This document shows positions 23,699 to 34,846 of a stretch of 64,000 bases of DNA, piece after piece; within the stretch, counting starts at the first letter, position 1; each line of letters opens with the position of its first letter. The DNA lies in NCBI GenBank assembly GCA_009835735.1, contig VXWX01000010.1, forward strand, positions 49,073 through 113,072, written 5' to 3'. This DNA is from Acidimicrobiaceae bacterium. GTDB taxonomy: Bacteria; Actinomycetota; Acidimicrobiia; Acidimicrobiales; Aldehydirespiratoraceae. Below the pieces are notes generated by a model, which saw only the letters and a list, made by a program, of their open reading frames with translations, made no database searches and was not told the origin of the DNA. The translations under genes were made by a program, and so were the position numbers.

Positions 23699-24676
23699 TC
23701 AACCCGGGGAGCGGGTGATCTGGGCGGCGAGTGCCAGGTCCTCGGCCGCAGTGTTGAGATCGTTGACCGACACCTGGAACTCGTCGATCCTGTGGGCGTC
23801 CATCAGCGCCTTCAGCTCTGAACGGCACTCGTCCACCGATCCCGAGATCACGAAGGCGTCGACCCAGTCGTCGAGCACGAAGCGGGCCGCAGCCCCGGGC
23901 CCGCCCTCGGAGAGGCCCCGGCGGATGGACGCCTCGGTCCGGGCGTCCAGGCCGATCCGGGCCTTGATGTGGTCGGGGGAATCCACAAGACGGAACGTCA
24001 AGGCAGCCCGGGCTGCCTCGCGGGCCCGATCCGTCGTGGCCAGGATGGTCATGTAGCACAGCCTCGGGCGGGGACGGCCGTGCTCCTCGGCAGCCGCGCG
24101 GATCGCCCCGATGTGCTCGCCGATCAGCTCCTTGTGGACGAACGACAGGATGAAACCGTCGGCCAACTCTCCCGCCAGCCGCATCACCCTCGGGCCGCGC
24201 CCGGCCAGCCAGACGGGAATGTCGGGCCGGCCGTAGCCGAGGCGGGCTCGGCGGAACCCGCCAGCCACACCGGTGTGATCGACGGTCTCGCCCGACCACA
24301 GCGCCCGGCTGGTCGTCACCAGCTCCCGCATGGCCGCGATCGGCGACCGGCGTTCGATGGCCAGCGCGGTGAGCGTGAGGGCCCCGCCCGCTCCGATCCC
24401 CAGCGCGGCCCGCCCACCGGAGGCCTCGTCCAGCGTGGCGACCGCCGCGGCGGTCATGCCCGGATGGCGGGTGTAGGCGTTGGTGATGCCGGTGCCGACC
24501 TCCACCGAGCTTGTAGCCGCGGCGACCGCGCCCAAGGTCACCCAGCACTCCCTGGCCGCCAGACCCTCGTCGGGGATCCACACCCGGCTGCACCCCAGCG
24601 CCTCGGCGGCCACTGCGGCATTCACGACCTGGTCGACCGGTCCCTCGGGCATCACCATGCAAGCCAGCTCAACCAC
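23699..24676 (-). CDS. LLM-class F420-dependent oxidoreductase
   Basis: A 325-residue luciferase-like (bacterial luciferase/F420) TIM-barrel oxidoreductase. GTGITNAYTRHPG (near 63), GGRAALGIGAGG (near 88) and VWLAGRGPRVMRLAGELADG (near 155) are typical of the MER-like F420 group. It starts with GTG and lies before the MhpD-like gene. It is clearly paralogous to the oxidoreductase at 57.7-58.7 kb (same ITNxYTRHxG and WLAGRGPRxxxL signatures). The substrate is unknown; an F420H2-dependent reduction in the same pathway is likely. Confidence 0.85.
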   Translation of the reverse strand: MVELACMVMPEGPVDQVVNAAVAAEALGCSRVWIPDEGLAARECWVTLGAVAAATSSVEVGTGITNAYTRHPGMTAAAVATLDEASGGRAALGIGAGGALTLTALAIERRSPIAAMRELVTTSRALWSGETVDHTGVAGGFRRARLGYGRPDIPVWLAGRGPRVMRLAGELADGFILSFVHKELIGEHIGAIRAAAEEHGRPRPRLCYMTILATTDRAREAARAALTFRLVDSPDHIKARIGLDARTEASIRRGLSEGGPGAAARFVLDDWVDAFVISGSVDECRSELKALMDAHRIDEFQVSVNDLNTAAEDLALAAQITRSPG

Positions 24677-24738
24677 CGCGCCGACAATAGAGGCGCCCGG
24701 TCGGAACTGTGCGAACCGCGGTCTGCCATGCTCTATAC

Positions 24739-25503
24739 ATGGAGTTGGCAGGACGGGTCGCGTTGGTTACCGGCGGCGCCCACCGGGTGGGGCGAGCCAT
24801 CGCTCTGGAGCTCGCGGCGGCAGGCGCCGGTGTGGCCATCGCATACCACCGGTCCGGGGATCGGGCCACCGAGACGGTCACCGAGTTGCGCAGCTGCGGT
24901 GTAGACGCCGGCGCATTCAAGGCCGATCTGGCCGTGCCGGCCGAAGCCGCCGAACTCGCTGAAGCCGTCGCCGGCCGACTGGGACCCATCGACGCCCTGG
25001 TCAACAGCGCGTCGTGGTTCGCCCGCGACGAGTTCCCCACCGGCGACACCGACACCTGGTACCGAACCCTCGACGTGGTGCTCCACGGGCCGTTCCATCT
25101 CACCAACGCCGTCGCGCCGTCGATGCTCGAGCGGGGCGGCGGGGCGATCGTCAACATCGTGGACCTGTCGGCCTGGCAGCCGTGGCCCGGCCGCGCCGCC
25201 CACAGCGTGGCCAAGGCCGCGCTGCTGGCCCTGACCCGCCAGGTGGCGGTGGAGCTCGCCCCGACCGTGCGCTGCAACGCGGTAGCGCTCGGCCCGACGA
25301 TCGCGCCCGCCAAGTTCGGGCCCGATCAGGTCGAGAGACTGAGACGGCGCACGCTGCTCGGCCGCTGGAGCGGAGGTACCGAAGCCGGAAGGGCCGTGCG
25401 TTACCTCCTCGAAGCGGGGGCGGTCACCGGCGAGTGCCTGACTGTCGACGGCGGCGAGCAGTACGGCCACGTGCGCGACCGCTTCACCGACACCGCCGGC
25501 TGA
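24739..25503 (+). CDS. short-chain dehydrogenase, pteridine-reductase-like, with His at the Tyr position
   Basis: An SDR of 254 residues from MELAGRVALVTGGAHRVG, the NADP-binding start; YHRS follows as in pteridine reductase PTR1. IVNIVDLSAWQPWPG keeps the PTR1-style Asp. At the catalytic Y-x3-K the sequence reads AHSVAKAAL, so His replaces Tyr while Lys remains. C-terminal GECLTVDGGEQYG closes the fold. I chose the ATG at 24739 by homology; an open frame begins at 24709. It is divergent from the F420 oxidoreductase. The enzyme may use another general acid or be non-catalytic. Confidence 0.8.
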   Translation: MELAGRVALVTGGAHRVGRAIALELAAAGAGVAIAYHRSGDRATETVTELRSCGVDAGAFKADLAVPAEAAELAEAVAGRLGPIDALVNSASWFARDEFPTGDTDTWYRTLDVVLHGPFHLTNAVAPSMLERGGGAIVNIVDLSAWQPWPGRAAHSVAKAALLALTRQVAVELAPTVRCNAVALGPTIAPAKFGPDQVERLRRRTLLGRWSGGTEAGRAVRYLLEAGAVTGECLTVDGGEQYGHVRDRFTDTAG

Positions 25504-25515
25504 GAGCGACGAGGG

Positions 25516-27090
25516 TCAGGTCCCGGTGGAGCGGCCCCTGAGGATGTCGTCGTATCCCCGGATCAGGGTGTGCTCGGTCTCCTGCACATCCTCGGGGCTG
25601 GCCGCGAAATAGCCGGTCGCCATCCCCATGTCGGACGCGGCGTCCAGGTACTCGGGCACGCTCGACAGGTACAGGCAGTCGTAGAGGTCCACCGACATCA
25701 CCCGGCGGGTCGCCTCGAACAGCGACCGCTCGGGAAGCACAGCTCCCACATCGCCGCTCACCAGCCACGACGACACAGAGTCCTCCAGCTCGGCCATGCG
25801 CCTCAACCGCAGCCCCCACTCTCGGGGCTGGTTGCCGACCGCCGCCACCGGCAGGCTCCGGCTGGCGACCCGGTCGAGGAACTGGTGCAGGCCCGGCACC
25901 AGCTTGAACGACGACAGGTAGCGGGTCTCCACGTCCCGGCCGATCGGACCGAGCCCGAGGTCGCTCCAGAACTCCTCGGCGGTGAGCCTGCCCAGCACCA
26001 GCATGCGATGCCGGTCGCGGATCAGCTCCGGATCGATGTCGGGGTTCTCGCCCAGGATCACCGGCAGCAGCAGGCCCTCCCGAGGGTCGGTGGGCCGCAC
26101 GATCACACCGTGCACGTCCACCACCAGCAGGCGCAGCAGGCGCTTGCGGGGGCGGCTGGCCTCCGCCTCCCGGGCCGCAACCCGCTGTTGGCGGCGCCGC
26201 GTGGCCCGGCGGCCACGTCCCCGGGGAGCGCGCAGCAGTGCCACCAACCTGGCGACGATCACGCCCAGCAGCACTGCACCGAAGACGATGCCGGCCACCC
26301 GGGCGATGTTGAGCCACAGCGGCGCCAAGGTGTCGGAGATCATCGTGGAGGCGCCCACTCTCACCGGCTGGTCCCCGTAGGAGAAACGCCAAGTGGCCGT
26401 GGAGCCGTCGACCGCGGGCGACAGCTCCCCCATCGCGTCCTCGAGCTCCCCCTCTGCCCCGAAGGCAGACGAAGAGGCGTCGAAGGCCTCGTCGGAGTCG
26501 ATCAGCGTCAACAGGAACTCGAAGCCCAGCGAGTCCGCGGGGGTGCCGGCCTCCGCGATCAGATCCTGAAGCGGGCGCCCGAAGGGCTGACCCTCGAAGA
26601 TCGCGGCGAGCGCGTCATCGCTGAAATCGTCCAGCGGCGGGGTCGGATTGATGTCGGCCTGGAAGCGGTAGGAGGTCTCAGCGAACGAGCGGGTCTGCTC
26701 CAGGACCACGCCGGTGAAGATCACATCCTTGCCGGCCAGCTCCTCGAGGACCTGGGGCAGCTGCGCGGCCGACTCGAACCGCTTGACCGCCCGGATCTGC
26801 ACACCGCCGTCGGCGCGGAACAAGGGGCCCTCCACCGCCCATCCGGCGTCCCGCGCATCGTCGAGGCGCAGCCCTCCGGCCAGTTCAGGGACGCGGGACA
26901 CCGCCACCGCGTCGGCGTTGAACACCACCGTCACCGTGCCCGAGCCGACATCCTCCACCTCGACGTGCACGCTGGTGTCGACCCGGCAAGCCGCGACCAG
27001 CAACGCCAGCCCAAGGACCAGCACGGCCGATCGCAACACCGCAACCGCACGCCGACGCTGTGCGGCCATGGCCCTGGTCCCCCGACCCAA
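25516..27090 (-). CDS. LppM-like lipoprotein domain fused through a membrane helix to a degenerate HAD domain
   Basis: A 524-residue chain. It has an N-terminal signal with lipobox LVAAC (near 35), then an extracytoplasmic LppM/DUF3153-like domain to about 255 (VDTSVHVEVEDVGSGTVTVV…). A transmembrane helix at about 265-290 is followed by a basic Arg-rich stretch and a C-terminal HAD-like domain on the cytoplasmic side. HAD motif I reads VVDVHGVIV (second Asp replaced by His) and the final acidic pair is replaced (YLSSVPEYLDAA where DD is normal), so catalysis is doubtful. The gene converges on the SDR with 12 bases between. Role unknown, perhaps an outside-to-inside signal or scaffold. Confidence 0.75.
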   Translation of the reverse strand: MGRGTRAMAAQRRRAVAVLRSAVLVLGLALLVAACRVDTSVHVEVEDVGSGTVTVVFNADAVAVSRVPELAGGLRLDDARDAGWAVEGPLFRADGGVQIRAVKRFESAAQLPQVLEELAGKDVIFTGVVLEQTRSFAETSYRFQADINPTPPLDDFSDDALAAIFEGQPFGRPLQDLIAEAGTPADSLGFEFLLTLIDSDEAFDASSSAFGAEGELEDAMGELSPAVDGSTATWRFSYGDQPVRVGASTMISDTLAPLWLNIARVAGIVFGAVLLGVIVARLVALLRAPRGRGRRATRRRQQRVAAREAEASRPRKRLLRLLVVDVHGVIVRPTDPREGLLLPVILGENPDIDPELIRDRHRMLVLGRLTAEEFWSDLGLGPIGRDVETRYLSSFKLVPGLHQFLDRVASRSLPVAAVGNQPREWGLRLRRMAELEDSVSSWLVSGDVGAVLPERSLFEATRRVMSVDLYDCLYLSSVPEYLDAASDMGMATGYFAASPEDVQETEHTLIRGYDDILRGRSTGT

Positions 27091-27116
27091 TCTCAGCTGC
27101 CCCCGGAAGGGGAAGC

Positions 27117-29648
27117 CTAGAAGTGGCCCTCGCCGGCGGTCGGCTCCAGTTCGGGCTCGGGAGGCTCGAATCCCTCGATGGCGCGGAACACGATCACCTT
27201 CTTGCCCTCTTCGAGCGGATCGTCCTCCACGTCGACGATGACTATCTCTCCGGCCCGGAACTCCTTGTGCAGCAGCCGTTCCGACAGCGGATCCTCCACC
27301 AGCCGCTGGATGGCCCGGCGCAGCGGCCGCGCCCCCAGCGTGGGGTCGTACCCGGTGGCGGCGAGGTAGTCCTTGGACGCGTCGGTCAGCTCCAGGCCCA
27401 TGCCCTGACCGGCCAGTTGGTCGGCGGTGCGCACGATCATCAGGTCGACGATGCGGCGCACCTCCTCCTGGGTCAGCTCGTGGAACACGATCACGTCGTC
27501 GATCCGGTTGAGGAACTCGGGCCGGAAGTGCTGCTTGAGCGCATCCTGAACCTTGGACTTCATCCGCTCGTAGGTGACCCGCTCGTCGGCCTTGGTGAAG
27601 CCCAGGTTGGCCTTGCGCAGATCGGCGGTGCCCAGGTTGGACGTCATGATCAGCACCGTGTTGCGGAAGTCCACCGAACGGCCGTGGCTGTCGGTCAGGC
27701 GGCCCTCCTCGAGGATCTGCAGCAGGGTGTTGAACACATCAGGGTGGGCCTTCTCGATCTCGTCGAACAGCACCACCGAGAACGGCTTGCGCCTGACCCG
27801 CTCGGTGAGCTGGCCGCCCTCCTCGTAGCCCACGTAGCCCGGCGGCGAGCCGATCAGGCGGCTGACCGTGTGCTTCTGCATGTACTCGGACATGTCCAGA
27901 GCGATGAGGGAGTCCTCGTTGCCGAATAGGAACTCGGCCAGGGTCTTGGCCAGCTCGGTCTTGCCCACGCCCGAGGGGCCCAGGAAGATGAACGAGCCGC
28001 TCGGCCGCTTGGGATCCTTGAGGCCGGCCCGGGTGCGGCGGATGGCCTGCGAGACGGCGGAGATGGCGTCGTGCTGGGACACCACCCGCTTGTGCATCTC
28101 GTCCTCCATGCGCAGCAGCTTCTTGGTCTCCTCCTCGGTGAGCTTGTAGACCGGGATACCAGTCCACAGCGACAGCACCTCGGCGATGGCCTCCTCGTCG
28201 ACCTCGTCGAAGAGGTCGACCCCGGACGCCTTGGCCTCGCCCTCGAGGGTCTCGCGACGAGCCAGGAGCTCCTTCTCCTTGTCGCGCAGCTCGCCGGCGT
28301 CCTCGAAGCGCTGGGCGTCCACCGCGTCCTTCTTGCGGGAGATCACCTCGGCCAGCTCCGCCTCGAGCTCCTTGAACTGCGGCGGCGTGGACATGCGCTT
28401 CATGCGCAGGCGCGACCCGGCCTCGTCGATCAGATCGATGGCCTTGTCGGGCAGATGCCGGTCGGAGATGTAGCGGTCGGCGAGGTTGGCCGCGGCCACC
28501 AGCGCCTGGTCGGTGATGGTGACCCGGTGATGGGACTCGTAGCGGTCGCGCAGGCCCTTGAGGATCTCGATGGTGTGGGCCACGGTCGGCTCGTCCACGA
28601 CCACCTTCTGGAAGCGGCGCTCCAGCGCGGCGTCCTTCTCCAGGTGCTTGCGGTACTCGTCGAGGGTGGTGGCCCCGATCGTCTGGAGCTCGCCCCGGGC
28701 CAGCATGGGCTTGAGGATCGAGGCCGCGTCTATGGCGCCCTCGGCCGCGCCCGCGCCGACGAGGGTGTGGATCTCGTCGATGAACAGGATGATGTCGCCC
28801 CGGCTCTGGATCTCCTTGAGGACCTTCTTGAGCCTCTCCTCGAAGTCGCCCCGGTAGCGACTTCCCGCGACCAGCGCACCCAGGTCGAGGGTGTAGAGCT
28901 GGCGGTCGCGGAGGGTCTCGGGCACATCGTCGGAGGCGATGGACTGGGCCAGACCCTCCACGATCGCGGTCTTGCCCACGCCCGGCTCGCCCACCAGCAC
29001 CGGGTTGTTCTTGGTGCGCCTCGAGAGGATCTGCATGACCCGCTCGGACTCCCGGCCCCTGCCGATCACCGGGTCGAGGGCCTTCTCGCGGGCGAGCTGG
29101 GTGAGGTTCCGGCCGAACTGGTCGAGCACGTGCGAGCCCGAGGACGACTCGCCGCTGCCCCCGCCGGTGGTGGCGCCGGGCTTATCGCCTGGAGCCGATC
29201 CCGAGACACCGCCGTAGGCCGACAGCAGTTGGATGACCTGCTCGCGCACCCGCGCCAGGTCGGCGCCCAGCTTCACCAGGACCTGCGCGGCGACGCCCTC
29301 GCCCTCGCGGATCAACCCGAGCAGGATGTGCTCGGTGCCGATGTAGTTGTGGCCGAGTTGCAGAGCCTCGCGCAGGCTGAGTTCGAGAACCTTCTTGGCC
29401 CTGGGCGTGAACGGGATGTGGCCGCTGGGAGAGCTGCCGCCCTGGCCGATGATCTCCTCGACCTGGCCCCGCACCGACTCAAGGCTGATGCCGAGGGACT
29501 CCAGGGCCTTGGCCGCGACCCCCTCGCCCTCGTGGATGAGGCCGAGAAGGATGTGCTCGGTGCCGATGTAGTTGTGGTTGAGGAGGCGCGCCTCTTCCTG
29601 GGCCAGAACCACGACGCGACGTGCCCTGTCGGTGAACCGCTCAAACAT
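27117..29648 (-). CDS. clpC: ClpC AAA+ unfoldase
   Basis: An 843-residue Hsp100 protein that unfolds substrates for ClpP. Two Clp-N repeats (residues 4-145, each with [10 protein letters not shown]) precede AAA domain 1 (Walker A GEPGVGKT, Walker [12 protein letters not shown]), a UVR-type coiled middle domain around 420-450, and AAA domain 2 ([20 protein letters not shown]). The ATG at 29648 is preceded by AGGAGG with 8-base spacing, which decides it over the in-frame GTG at 29657. Divergent from the polyprenyl synthase. The length is normal for actinobacterial ClpC. Confidence 0.97.
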   Translation of the reverse strand: MFERFTDRARRVVVLAQEEARLLNHNYIGTEHILLGLIHEGEGVAAKALESLGISLESVRGQVEEIIGQGGSSPSGHIPFTPRAKKVLELSLREALQLGHNYIGTEHILLGLIREGEGVAAQVLVKLGADLARVREQVIQLLSAYGGVSGSAPGDKPGATTGGGSGESSSGSHVLDQFGRNLTQLAREKALDPVIGRGRESERVMQILSRRTKNNPVLVGEPGVGKTAIVEGLAQSIASDDVPETLRDRQLYTLDLGALVAGSRYRGDFEERLKKVLKEIQSRGDIILFIDEIHTLVGAGAAEGAIDAASILKPMLARGELQTIGATTLDEYRKHLEKDAALERRFQKVVVDEPTVAHTIEILKGLRDRYESHHRVTITDQALVAAANLADRYISDRHLPDKAIDLIDEAGSRLRMKRMSTPPQFKELEAELAEVISRKKDAVDAQRFEDAGELRDKEKELLARRETLEGEAKASGVDLFDEVDEEAIAEVLSLWTGIPVYKLTEEETKKLLRMEDEMHKRVVSQHDAISAVSQAIRRTRAGLKDPKRPSGSFIFLGPSGVGKTELAKTLAEFLFGNEDSLIALDMSEYMQKHTVSRLIGSPPGYVGYEEGGQLTERVRRKPFSVVLFDEIEKAHPDVFNTLLQILEEGRLTDSHGRSVDFRNTVLIMTSNLGTADLRKANLGFTKADERVTYERMKSKVQDALKQHFRPEFLNRIDDVIVFHELTQEEVRRIVDLMIVRTADQLAGQGMGLELTDASKDYLAATGYDPTLGARPLRRAIQRLVEDPLSERLLHKEFRAGEIVIVDVEDDPLEEGKKVIVFRAIEGFEPPEPELEPTAGEGHF

Positions 29649-29794
29649 CGCATACACCTCCTGGCCAGTTGGGCTGCCTTCCCGCGGTCAGTGTAACCCG
29701 GACCCGTGACATGAGTTGCGTCGCCGAGGCAGCCCAGACCGTGACATTCGCCACGCCGCGCCCACGGCCGCGCGGTCCCCATTACCCTCGCGAT

Positions 29795-30790
29795 GTGGCC
29801 AACACCTCGCCGTTCGCTCTGCTGCCGTGCCTAGAGGACGACCTGCGGCGTGTCGAGGAGGAGCTGCTCAGGGCCGCCACGGCCCCCGACGACTTCGTCA
29901 CCGAGTTGGCCCAGCATCTGATCACGGTCGGCGGGAAACTGGTCCGGCCCGGCTTCTGCCTCGCCTCGTCGCTGGTGTGCGACGCCGCGCCGAGGAGATC
30001 GTCCGATGCCGCGGTGCGGGGCGGTGCCTCGGTCGAACTGGTCCACATCGGCTCGCTCTATCACGACGACGTCATGGACGAGGCCACGACCCGGCGCTCG
30101 GTGGCCAGCGTCAACGCACAGTGGGGCAACCTGCGGGCCATCCTGGCCGGCGACTACCTGCTGGGGAGGGCCTCCGCCATGGCGGCCTCGCTCGGGGCCG
30201 AGGTCGCGGAACTGCTGGCCGAGGCGATCACCCAGCTCTGCGAGGGCCAGATCATCGAACTCGAGAACGGCTACGACACCGAGCGCAACGAGCAGCGCTA
30301 CGAGAAGGCCGTATCGGGCAAGACCGCCGCGCTGCTGTCCATCTCCTGCCGGATCGGGGCCACGGTGGGTGACGTGCCCCGGGCTGTGGTGGAGGCGCTC
30401 GGAGAATTCGGCTTCTCCTACGGCATGGCCTTCCAGATCGTCGACGACATCCTGGACCTGGTGGCCACCGAGTCGCAGCTGGGCAAACCGACCGGCAACG
30501 ACCTGGCCGAGGGCACCTACACGCTTCCGGTCATCCGGGCGCTGGCCGACCCGGCGACGGGCGACGAGCTGCGCTCGATCCTCGGACGGCCCATCGACGC
30601 CGCGGCCCGCGACCGGGCCGCTCAGCTGGTCCGGTCCACCAGCGGTGTGGACGAGGCCCGCGACACCGCCCGCATGTGGGCCGACAAGGCCCAGGCCGCG
30701 CTCACGTCGTTGCCCGACACCCCCGCCACCGCCGTGCTGCGCCTGGCGGCCGACCGTCTGACCGCAACCCCCGCCCTAATCGCCGGCTAG
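29795..30790 (+). CDS. long-chain polyprenyl diphosphate synthase
   Basis: A trans-isoprenyl diphosphate synthase of about 331 residues from the GTG at 29795. Both Asp-rich motifs are visible: DDVMDEATTRR (first, chain-length region) and DDILDL (second). GGKLVRPGF binds isopentenyl diphosphate. The type fits hepta- to nona-prenyl synthases for menaquinone side chains. TACCCT lies 6 bases before the GTG, so the message may be leaderless; an open frame from 29669 has no conserved residues before this start. It sits between clpC and lysS, where Mycobacterium has lsr2. Confidence 0.85.
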   Translation: MANTSPFALLPCLEDDLRRVEEELLRAATAPDDFVTELAQHLITVGGKLVRPGFCLASSLVCDAAPRRSSDAAVRGGASVELVHIGSLYHDDVMDEATTRRSVASVNAQWGNLRAILAGDYLLGRASAMAASLGAEVAELLAEAITQLCEGQIIELENGYDTERNEQRYEKAVSGKTAALLSISCRIGATVGDVPRAVVEALGEFGFSYGMAFQIVDDILDLVATESQLGKPTGNDLAEGTYTLPVIRALADPATGDELRSILGRPIDAAARDRAAQLVRSTSGVDEARDTARMWADKAQAALTSLPDTPATAVLRLAADRLTATPALIAG

Positions 30791-30805
30791 CCCGGCGAAT
30801 CCGAC

Positions 30806-32221
<1,416 letters not shown>

Positions 32222-32309
32222 CGGGGTGCCGCTTCGATGCGGGCGGACTTCAGCAAGCGGCCCACCGCATGGGTGGCGAAGCTGCAGCGCATTCGCCGGC
32301 GAAGGTCGC

Positions 32310-33107
32310 TCATCGGTCCTGGTTTCGCTCGTAGACGATGCGCAGGCCGTGCAGGGTCAGGAACGGCTCGACGTGCTCGATCGTCTGCGAGATGGGGGCG
32401 ATCGCGTAGGCCAGACCGCCGGTGGCTACGACGTTGGCCTCGCCCAACTCGGCCAGGAAGCGGGCGTTCATGCCGTCGATCATGGCAGTGAACCCGTACA
32501 GGGCGCCGGACTGGATGGACTCGACAGTGGTCTTGCCGATCACACTGCGGGGCTCGACCAGCTCGACCGCGCCGAGGGCGGCGGCCCGGCCGATGAGCGC
32601 ATCCAGGCTGATCTCGATGCCGGGTGCGATGGCGCCTCCCATGAAGGCTCCGTCGGCCGAAATGACGTCGAAGTTGTTGCCGGTGCCGAAGTCGACCACG
32701 ATGGTGGGGCCGCCGTAGAGGTCGTAGGCCGCCACTGCGTTGGCGATCCGGTCGGCGCCGACCTCCTTGGGGTTGTCGTAGTGGATCGGCATGCCGGTCT
32801 TGACGCCCGGCCCGACTACCACGGGTGAGAATCCGAGCTGGCGCCGCACCATCTCCCGCAAGCCTGCGAGCAGTCGGGGCACGCCCGAGCAGATGGAAAC
32901 CCCGGTGACATCACTGTCGAAGTCGATGTCGATCACATGGAGCAGCGACCTGATCACCACGCCGAGCTCGTCGGCCGTGCGACTCGGGTCGGTGGAGAGC
33001 CTCCAGTGGTCGACCAGCCCGTCCGCCGCGGCCGAACCGTGGACCGCGCCCGGGTCGTAGATGCCGACGACGGTCTGGGTGTTGCCGACATCGATAGCAA
33101 GCAGCAC
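32310..33107 (-). CDS. coaX: type III pantothenate kinase
   Basis: A 265-residue CoaX, which phosphorylates pantothenate at the start of coenzyme A synthesis. [11 protein letters not shown] is the phosphate-binding P-loop-like motif, [14 protein letters not shown] and [13 protein letters not shown] the pantothenate and catalytic Asp regions, and [11 protein letters not shown] the family signature. The start is a GTG at 33107. An 88-base gap lies between it and lysS. It forms a pantothenate/CoA group with panC. Confidence 0.94.
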   Translation of the reverse strand: MLLAIDVGNTQTVVGIYDPGAVHGSAAADGLVDHWRLSTDPSRTADELGVVIRSLLHVIDIDFDSDVTGVSICSGVPRLLAGLREMVRRQLGFSPVVVGPGVKTGMPIHYDNPKEVGADRIANAVAAYDLYGGPTIVVDFGTGNNFDVISADGAFMGGAIAPGIEISLDALIGRAAALGAVELVEPRSVIGKTTVESIQSGALYGFTAMIDGMNARFLAELGEANVVATGGLAYAIAPISQTIEHVEPFLTLHGLRIVYERNQDR

Positions 33108-33133
33108 CGCCGCAGGATACGGCGGATCGGCCC

Positions 33134-33222
33134 GAGGCCGAGCGGGCAGGCGAGCAAATCGGGTTCATACGGGCGAGGCCGTGGCCCGAGCGGCCCGTGA
33201 GCGCAGCGAACAAGAGCGGGAA
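33134..33222. repeat. intergenic repeat, copy 1
   Basis: 61 bases (33162-33222) are identical to 53565-53625 and the similarity continues upstream to 33134 with a few differences. The sequence contains the self-complementary CGGGC…GCCCG and AGCGCAGCGAACAAGAGCG. It lies between panC (3' end) and coaX (5' end), both on the minus strand. Confidence 0.85.
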
Positions 33223-33255
33223 ACACCCCGCCCCGACGCGACGGGCTTGCGCCGC

Positions 33256-34125
33256 TCAGCCGGCGCGGCAGCCGGTGTTGTCTATCAGGCGGGCCTTGCC
33301 GAACCGGACGGCCACCAGCAGCCGAACATCGCCTCGCAATGGTCCGTCCGCAACGAGGGTGGACGACGGCACCGCCGCGGTGTAGTCGATCTCCGCCAGC
33401 GGGGCGGTGGCGATCATCGAGGCCATCTCGGCTTCAACCGCCGTGGGGTCGGTCTCACCTGACTGCACCAGGGCCGCTCCGGCCTCGAGGGCGCGGCGCA
33501 GCACCGGAGCCTGGCTGCGCTCAGCCTCGCTCAAGTATGCGTTCCGGCTGGAGAGGGCGAGCCCGTCGGACTCCCGCACGGTGGAACAGCCCACCACCCG
33601 CACCGGCAGCGACAGGTCCGCGGCCATGCGGCTCACGATCGTGAGCTGCTGGAAGTCCTTCTCACCGAAGTAGGCCGAGCACTCGCCCACGATCGAGAAC
33701 AGCTTGGCCACGACGGTGGCGACCCCGTCGAAGTGACCGGGGCGGGATGCGCCGCACAGCATGTCGGCAAGCTTCCCCAGGCGCACGGTGGTCACCACCG
33801 GCTCGGGGTACATCTCGCGGGTGTCGGGAACGAACACGAGGTCGGCGCCGGCCTTCGCGCACATCTCGAGATCACGGTCCAGATCCCGGGGGTAGTCGTC
33901 GAAGTCCTCGCCCGGATTGAACTGCAGGGGGTTGACGAAGATCGACACCACCACAACGTCGTTCTCGGCCCGGGCCCGCTCGACCAGGGAACAGTGCCCC
34001 GAGTGGAGGAAGCCCATCGTGGGCACGAGCCCGACGGTGCGGCCCGCCGCTCGGGCCTCAGCAAGCCGGACGCGTAGACCGCGGATCGTGACCTCGCATT
34101 CGGGAGTGGGGCGACTGGTGCTCAT
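33256..34125 (-). CDS. panC: pantothenate synthetase
   Basis: A 289-residue PanC, which joins pantoate and beta-alanine using ATP. PTMGFLHSGHCSLV carries the HxGH nucleotide-binding motif, FVNPLQFNPGEDFDDYPR the pantoate pocket, and KDFQQL, STVRESDGLALSSRN the KMSKS-like region. The ATG at 34125 overlaps the stop of the DUF2520 gene by 4 bases. An open frame extends upstream, but only this start fits the family. Confidence 0.95.
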   Translation of the reverse strand: MSTSRPTPECEVTIRGLRVRLAEARAAGRTVGLVPTMGFLHSGHCSLVERARAENDVVVVSIFVNPLQFNPGEDFDDYPRDLDRDLEMCAKAGADLVFVPDTREMYPEPVVTTVRLGKLADMLCGASRPGHFDGVATVVAKLFSIVGECSAYFGEKDFQQLTIVSRMAADLSLPVRVVGCSTVRESDGLALSSRNAYLSEAERSQAPVLRRALEAGAALVQSGETDPTAVEAEMASMIATAPLAEIDYTAAVPSSTLVADGPLRGDVRLLVAVRFGKARLIDNTGCRAG

Positions 34126-34844
34126 GCCTGTTCCGCGAGACGGCGGGCCTGCTGGCAGAGTGCCTCGTATGCGGCCCGCTCGTCGGGGCCGATCGCTTCC
34201 AGGTGCCGCCTGATCGTCTCGGTGTCGCCCCGGGCCGCGGGGCCGGTGAGGGCCGCGGCCGGACCCAACTCGTCGACGTTGGCCACGGTGGCTCCGACCA
34301 GGTCCATGAGGGCCGCGAAGGGCACTCCGGCCACCGAAGCGATGCGCTCGGCCTGGCCGAGGAGCGCCACCAGATGGTTGGAGGCCACCACCGCGGCCGC
34401 GTGGTAGGCGGACCGGTCGGCGTCGGCCACCTCGAACGCACGCCCGCCTAGATCGGCGACGACCTGCCGGACGATCGGATCGCCCGCCACCGCGAACCAC
34501 CCGCCCGCGAGCAGGCGTCGAGCGCCGACAGCAGCGTCCGGCAGCGCCACCAAGGGATGCAGAGCTGCCGGCCGCGGGTGCCCGGCGACGGCATCAAGAC
34601 CGAGCGACCCGGCGAGGTGGGCCACCGCCGCGGTCGCAGCGGGTTCGATTGCGGCCGACACCTCTGCCACGGCGTTGTCGGGAGTGGCGATCAGCACCAG
34701 ATCCACTCCGGCGGCGGCCCCCGATAGGGCGTCAGGCGTAGCCGACCGGCCCAGGATGGGGTGCAGGTGCCAGCCGACTTCGGTCAGGGCGGCAGCCATG
34801 GCTCCGCCCGCCCGGCCGCCGCCGATGATCCGAACCGACCGCAC
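34122..34844 (-). CDS. Rossmann-fold DUF2520 protein
   Basis: A 240-residue protein with an N-terminal Rossmann fold (IIGGGRAGGAMAAALTEVG) and a helical C-terminal DUF2520 domain (AYHAAAVVASNHLVAL…), similar to short 6-phosphogluconate-dehydrogenase-like or ketopantoate-reductase-like enzymes. It starts with GTG and is coupled to panC by a 4-base overlap. The same gene lies beside panC in Mycobacterium, so a reductase or accessory role in pantothenate supply is a reasonable inference; no reaction is established by the sequence. Confidence 0.88.
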   Translation of the reverse strand: MRSVRIIGGGRAGGAMAAALTEVGWHLHPILGRSATPDALSGAAAGVDLVLIATPDNAVAEVSAAIEPAATAAVAHLAGSLGLDAVAGHPRPAALHPLVALPDAAVGARRLLAGGWFAVAGDPIVRQVVADLGGRAFEVADADRSAYHAAAVVASNHLVALLGQAERIASVAGVPFAALMDLVGATVANVDELGPAAALTGPAARGDTETIRRHLEAIGPDERAAYEALCQQARRLAEQA

Positions 34845-34846
34845 CG

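Noticed and set aside
33162..33222. Same peptide (VHTGEAVARAARERSEQERE) readable in both copies of the intergenic repeat
   Set aside because: The identity of the reading follows from the identical DNA. There is no shared start, stop or ribosome-binding site, so coding is not supported.
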